NCBI GenBank assembly: GCA_030562195.1 | Contig: JAUJPP010000003.1 | Coordinates: 32,556,602 to 32,620,601, forward strand | Length of the DNA: 64,000 nucleotides | Reading direction: 5' to 3' | DNA from: Nipponacmea schrenckii | Taxonomy: Eukaryota; Mollusca; Gastropoda; Lottiidae | Shown: piece by piece, positions 60,081-64,000 of the stretch | Layout: each line of letters starts with the position of its first letter | Position numbering within the stretch: position 1 is the first letter of the stretch | The notes under the pieces: model-generated | Databases searched by the model: none | Told to the model about the DNA's origin: nothing | The model's input: the letters and a program-made list of their open reading frames with translations, nothing else | Position numbers and translations under genes: made by a program

Positions 60081-62284
60081 GAGACAGCACGTCTCTAATT
60101 CCAAACAGAGAGTATAGATTGAAGTCACTTCAATAGCACTATTTTCAATTTTAAATTCATAGAGATGGCAAAACGCACTCTGTACTTGACATATTGAATT
60201 AAGTTTTATAATAACCTATACTAGAAAAACTTGGCGACTAAATGTTAGGCATGCCCTCTTGCACTGAAAGTTCAAGTAAGCTATTTAACTGAATACAGTT
60301 ATCAGTTATTTTGTACTTAGATACTTCTGTTTCCTGGAAGAAACCTACATAATTCATAAACTATGTCCATGGTTTGCCATAAGATTTTGGCCTTGAATAA
60401 ATAAATGTACAGTCTTCAGAACTACTGATGGAAACCGTGCAATCCCTACAAACTCAAATCTAGAAATTTCACTTTCTATTCACAAGAATGAGCTGTGTTT
60501 AATATTGACTATTGGTTAAATAAGTATGCATCGTAGAATTTTATCAATTTAAAATAAGCAACAATAAACTATATTTGGAAAAAAAGTGAGCAAGCAATGA
60601 TTCCGTTCTGGGTAATCAACTCTACAATACCCCATCCTTGCGCATGTGCGCTACGGCAATCATTTTCCGATGTATACTAACAAATATTCCTAGTGATTTG
60701 TCAAAAATTGTGTCATTGTTGGAGTATTCATTCTATGAATTGCTTTTTTTCCGTTATCCTTCAATTCAAGAGTGGTGGTCAAGAACGCAGAAAAACCTCA
60801 TGTAAGAGTTACTTCCCTTTATAATTACAACATATTTCCAAGTCTTGCAATTTGAAAATCGATAAATGGATGAATTAAGTGTTTCATGTATATATCCAAA
60901 GATTGCTTTAGGAACATGGACCATAGGGAAACATATCAACACATACAACATTCAGTTAGTTATATTCCAAGGCATAAGCTGGTCTTAATGAAATACCATA
61001 TCTAAGATTGAACATTAAATTTACTAATTGTTTAACTTGGCAAGTAAGAACATAATTATCTTCATTAACCAGATAAAGCTGCTGCGATAAATAACATAAC
61101 AGAATCCTTACAGAATCCGATAAATAAAATAAAATAAGTAAATATCCCTAAAAATGCAATTTATTTAGTTTTGTGATTTTACAGGGATTCATGACACCAG
61201 GTAAGTTCAATTTGACCATTCTTGAGAACTTAAATTTTTTGTCCATTCTAAGAAGCAGTATCACATAAAATTGGTTTAAATTATTTGTTTGGCTGCTAGA
61301 ATTGTCAAATTAACTATAAATAGCTGATTTATGCAGTTAAACCTATGAAAATCATTTATTTACAAGCCCAAAAGGCCCTAAATCTTTTCCATCATGATGA
61401 GCTTTTAAGACTAATAAATGAAATAAAAACAAATTATGTTCTAAAATGATTTGCTATAAAGTACAGTGTGCAATGAAGGCAATTTGTTTTCCCAATCAAA
61501 TAAACACAGTCCGTATCAAATAGGCAATGTTTTTTTATCCAATCAATTTGTTAAGTTAGACATATTAATTTTCCTTTTTGTTTTAAAGTATTTCGTACAC
61601 ATTTGTATATTATTCGTATAGAAGTTTTAGTTCTACAATTAAATATGACTCTCAGTATAGTATGTCAAGTGTGTATATAATTTGACAAAGGTTTCTCACA
61701 CTAATCCCGGGTTTAAGGTTATCCACTTACTAACAGGACCCTAGCAAAAACTATTCATGACCTGGGATCAGTCATACATATTTCTATACATCAACTATCA
61801 AAATTTGCCATTGGTATTAGTTTAATTCAATCAATACTGAGGAATGTAATTTTGATATTTTTTGGCCCCGAAATTTTAAATGTCAGTAGCCACACAAATT
61901 AAATGAAAAAAATTTGAAACCAATAAAAATAGAAAATGTCATACACACACAAATTAAATGAAACAGAAACCCAAAGAACAGAAAATTAATTAATGACAAT
62001 AATAACGATATAAATGTATCTTGCTCAATAACAGGTTAATATGAACATTAAACAAAATGTGCCGAAATTTACTTTCAAATTGAAGAATTAAGCACTAAGC
62101 AAAGCCCTCTCAAGCCAAGTTTTCTGGCTAACTGTACTCGGTCCTGATAATTTTTGAATTTTTTTAAATATTGACTCAAGCAACACATTTCATACATTCC
62201 ATTTTACATCTGAAGGTTTTAACTAAAAATATCTTATTGTTAATATTTAAATACATTATTTACAATAGTGTTTTTGGCTTTCTA
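60081..62284. other. AT-rich non-coding DNA
   Basis: No exon is supported. TGCGCATGTGCGC at 60639-60651 is close to the NRF-1 consensus and is a rare CpG cluster here. The minus frame 60766-60951 has no domain. Confidence 0.45.
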
Positions 62285-62560
62285 TATTTGAATAATAAGT
62301 ACCCCAGGACAGCCATATTAGCCTACTCTTCTTGTGATTCCAACTGTTGATCTATTACATGCACAGTCTGTACACAGGGCATTGGTTAATTGACCAATCT
62401 GAACGACTGGACGCCTTTTCATGTCAGTCCCTTCATCCTGCAAGGGGAAACCTGGCTAAAAATACTGAAAGTTCATCTTGACCTTTGCCGGATTTGAACT
62501 CTGGACCTCTAGATCTGCGTTTTACCACAAAGTTATTGATGCTAACCTTGCAAAATTTAA
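62285..62560 (-). mobile_element. SINE family 1, inverted
   Basis: The plus-strand reading shows TTAGCCTACTCTTCTTGTG, ATTCCAACTGTTGATC, GACGCCTTTTCATGTCAGTC, GAAAGTTCATCTTGACC, TTTGCCGGATTTGAACTCTG (inverted B-box-like) and TTATTGATGCTAACCTTGC. The A-box and the extreme 3' tail are diverged or missing. Confidence 0.8.
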
Positions 62561-62779
62561 TTGGTATGGAAACAATTTAAATTGCTATGTGAATCAGATA
62601 TGCAAAATATTTACTCGAGATCATCGTTCAACATAAGATATACAAATAAACATCTCCCCAACATTTTAGCCCATTCCTAAAATGAATGAATGATTTGAAA
62701 CATTCATCTATTCTACACCTGATGGGGCTAATGAAAGAGGAATAACATAATGCAGTGGGCAATAAAGGAAAGTCTGCTA

Positions 62780-63045
62780 GAAAGAAAGAAAAAGAAACAA
62801 ACAACTATATTTTACAATGATAACAACTCACGTGACAGGCATCCTTTCGACCAGCTGGTCTTTGGCCAAACCTCTTGGCATTAATCTTTCCCGGATTATC
62901 CATGGACTGGAATTATGAGTGAAGATGACTTATTCAAGGTCATAGCACTTTCACACATCGATCAGGTTAGAACTCACGTCCGACATTTTCAACGTTCAAG
63001 CAAATGACATTAAGAACCAAGACCACTGTGCTATAGAACCCCACA
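62780..63045 (-). mobile_element. tRNA-derived SINE, family 2, most complete copy
   Basis: On the minus strand it starts GGGGTTCTATAGCACAGTGG (A-box-like), then CGTGAGTTCTAACCTGATCG (B-box-like), TGACCTTGAATAAGTCATCT, AATGCCAAGAGGTTTGGCC and AGCTGGTCGAAAGGATGCC, ending in a T-, C- and G-containing tail (TTGTTTGTTTCTTTTTC). It defines the family structure for the copies at 29750, 36040 and 42655. It includes TCAAGGTCA at 62934-62942 (plus strand). Confidence 0.82.
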
Positions 63046-63284
63046 TAGTAATGTAAGCTATTTTTTCAGTTCCAATTGTCAAGATATCTTTAACATTCAC
63101 AATTTAAAGAACACAAGGCCTCAGTTTAGTGTCCTACCTAGATACATGTCAGCTCCCTGACCAGATCCACAGGCACCTGAGCTGCAGTATCATGAGTTAG
63201 TGTCTTTCTCTCACTAAGCTATTTCTTGTAGGCAGACGAAATTCCAGATATACAATAGCACTGCACCTTATTGAACCCTTCAGC
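63046..63284. other. Non-coding DNA with weak SINE-like pieces
   Basis: GGCCTCAGTTTAGTGTCCTA and ATGTCAGCTCCCTGACC at about 63118-63163 loosely resemble the inverted SINE family 1 body. GAGTTAGTGTCTTTCTCTC near 63196 is of unknown origin. Confidence 0.35.
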
Positions 63285-63368
63285 CCTTTCAATTTCATAA
63301 CCCATCTTCATTAGGCCATAAGGTGCAGAAGAATAGGACGTAAAACTCCATTCATTTTATTTCAATTT
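63285..63368 (+). mobile_element. SINE family 1 3' tail fragment
   Basis: ACCCATCTTCATTAGGCCAT, AAGGTGCAGAAGAATAGGAC, GTAAAACTCCATTCATTT and TATTTCAATTT match the family 3' end seen at about 48440-48500. Nothing of the head is present. Confidence 0.75.
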
Positions 63369-64000
63369 ACATAATAAAGTTTTTGCTCTTTATGGCAAAA
63401 GTTACTCATATAACGATTCTTCAATAAAGATTTAAAAAAAACATTACTGTGAAGATTACTATGAAATGTGGCTATTTGCAAATACTTTATGGAATATCAG
63501 TCTTATACAACGTTAAGAGTGTGGGATATCTCAACTATACAGATACATGTACTGTAATTATCACACAATACATCATCATTTGTTATACAGATAATTGTAG
63601 GCCACAAGTGGAATACTCTTGGGTCTCTGGCCATTACAAACAGAGAAATATTAATTGACAAATCAGCCATCTCTCTGAAATTGACAAACCTATTTTTTAT
63701 CGAAATGTCAACATACTGAAAGCTCTTTTCACATCAGTCGTTTTGGACAGGTTGGCTCTTAAAGGTCACTCCATCAAAAGGATTAATATTGGTAAAATCA
63801 ATTGAAGTTGATATGACAAACTGGTTGGAACCTTCTGTTAATTTCCCTTGATGGTGATACTGATAGCTGTGGACTGCCAGTATTTATCAGTTCATTGAAA
63901 TAATGTGTCAAGTCACTTGTGGCCTGGAGTAATCAGCAAAGCTCATCTAGTATTAATTACAAACAATTGAGAGGATAAACATTTAAAGGAATAATATCAT
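63369..64000. other. AT-rich non-coding DNA to window end
   Basis: The plus frame 63449-63658 (69 codons) has no recognisable domain. No repeat or exon is supported. Confidence 0.45.

Overview
This window looks like eukaryotic, AT-rich, repeat-laden genomic DNA from an invertebrate. A lophotrochozoan, most likely a bivalve or other mollusc, is the best guess. The reasons are two tRNA-derived SINE families, non-autonomous elements carrying 'CAAGGGCAATAACTC' and 'ATACGCCCAC...GTCCGTCCGTC' modules of a kind I associate with mollusc genomes, MITEs, many minisatellites and a decayed non-LTR retrotransposon. There are no operons, ribosome binding sites or dense ORFs. The organism call is an inference.

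One host coding exon is recognisable. The minus strand at 13749-13526 encodes the start codon, a short cytoplasmic N-terminus and the pre-S1/early-S1 stretch ([17 protein letters not shown]) of a KCNQ1-type (Kv7.1) voltage-gated potassium channel. It is followed by a consensus GTAAGT donor in the phase I recall for exon 1 of vertebrate KCNQ1. The gene runs toward coordinate 1, so positions 1-13525 are probably its first intron. The other channel exons were not found and presumably lie beyond position 1. Everything above about 13750 is 5' UTR, promoter or upstream intergenic DNA.

Layout of 1-13.5 kb (intron 1): a 25-bp minisatellite (1.7-3.5 kb), SINEs, a TIR element (6.2 kb), and a local duplication (8.3-10.8 kb). 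One duplicate copy holds a TTAA-flanked MITE and a self-nested composite element, while the other keeps both empty sites. Layout of 13.75-24 kb: a second composite element (14.2-15.4 kb), a short repeat block at 17.4 kb, a 39-bp minisatellite with 309-bp higher-order repeats (19.2-22.0 kb), a GGGGCAC-TIR MITE (22.4 kb), and a 32-bp array split by a retroposon tail (23.2-23.5 kb). Layout of 24-38 kb: a second, unrelated 39-bp array (24.6-26.0 kb), SINEs, a second copy of the 6.2-kb TIR element (30.6 kb), an 88-bp array (34.4-35.3 kb), and a 118-bp array whose units carry a hammerhead-like CTGA...GAAACGTTGG hairpin (36.9-37.6 kb).

Layout of 38-64 kb: a 33-bp array split by a 5'-truncated LINE with a frameshift next to its YADD motif (38.6-40.8 kb), a very homogeneous 104-bp array (46.7-48.1 kb), the third and largest composite element bracketed by a perfect 30-bp inverted repeat (52.9-55.2 kb), a repeat with TGACCTTGA nuclear-receptor-like sites (58.25-58.6 kb), and more SINEs to the end.

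The most distinctive material is the family of non-autonomous composite elements at 8.7, 14.2 and 52.95 kb. They share ends but have different internal tandem repeats of roughly 120-165 bp, and look like Helentron-associated elements. The other notable item is the set of hammerhead-like hairpins at four loci. No complete protein-coding transposon, rRNA, functional tRNA or CRISPR array was seen.
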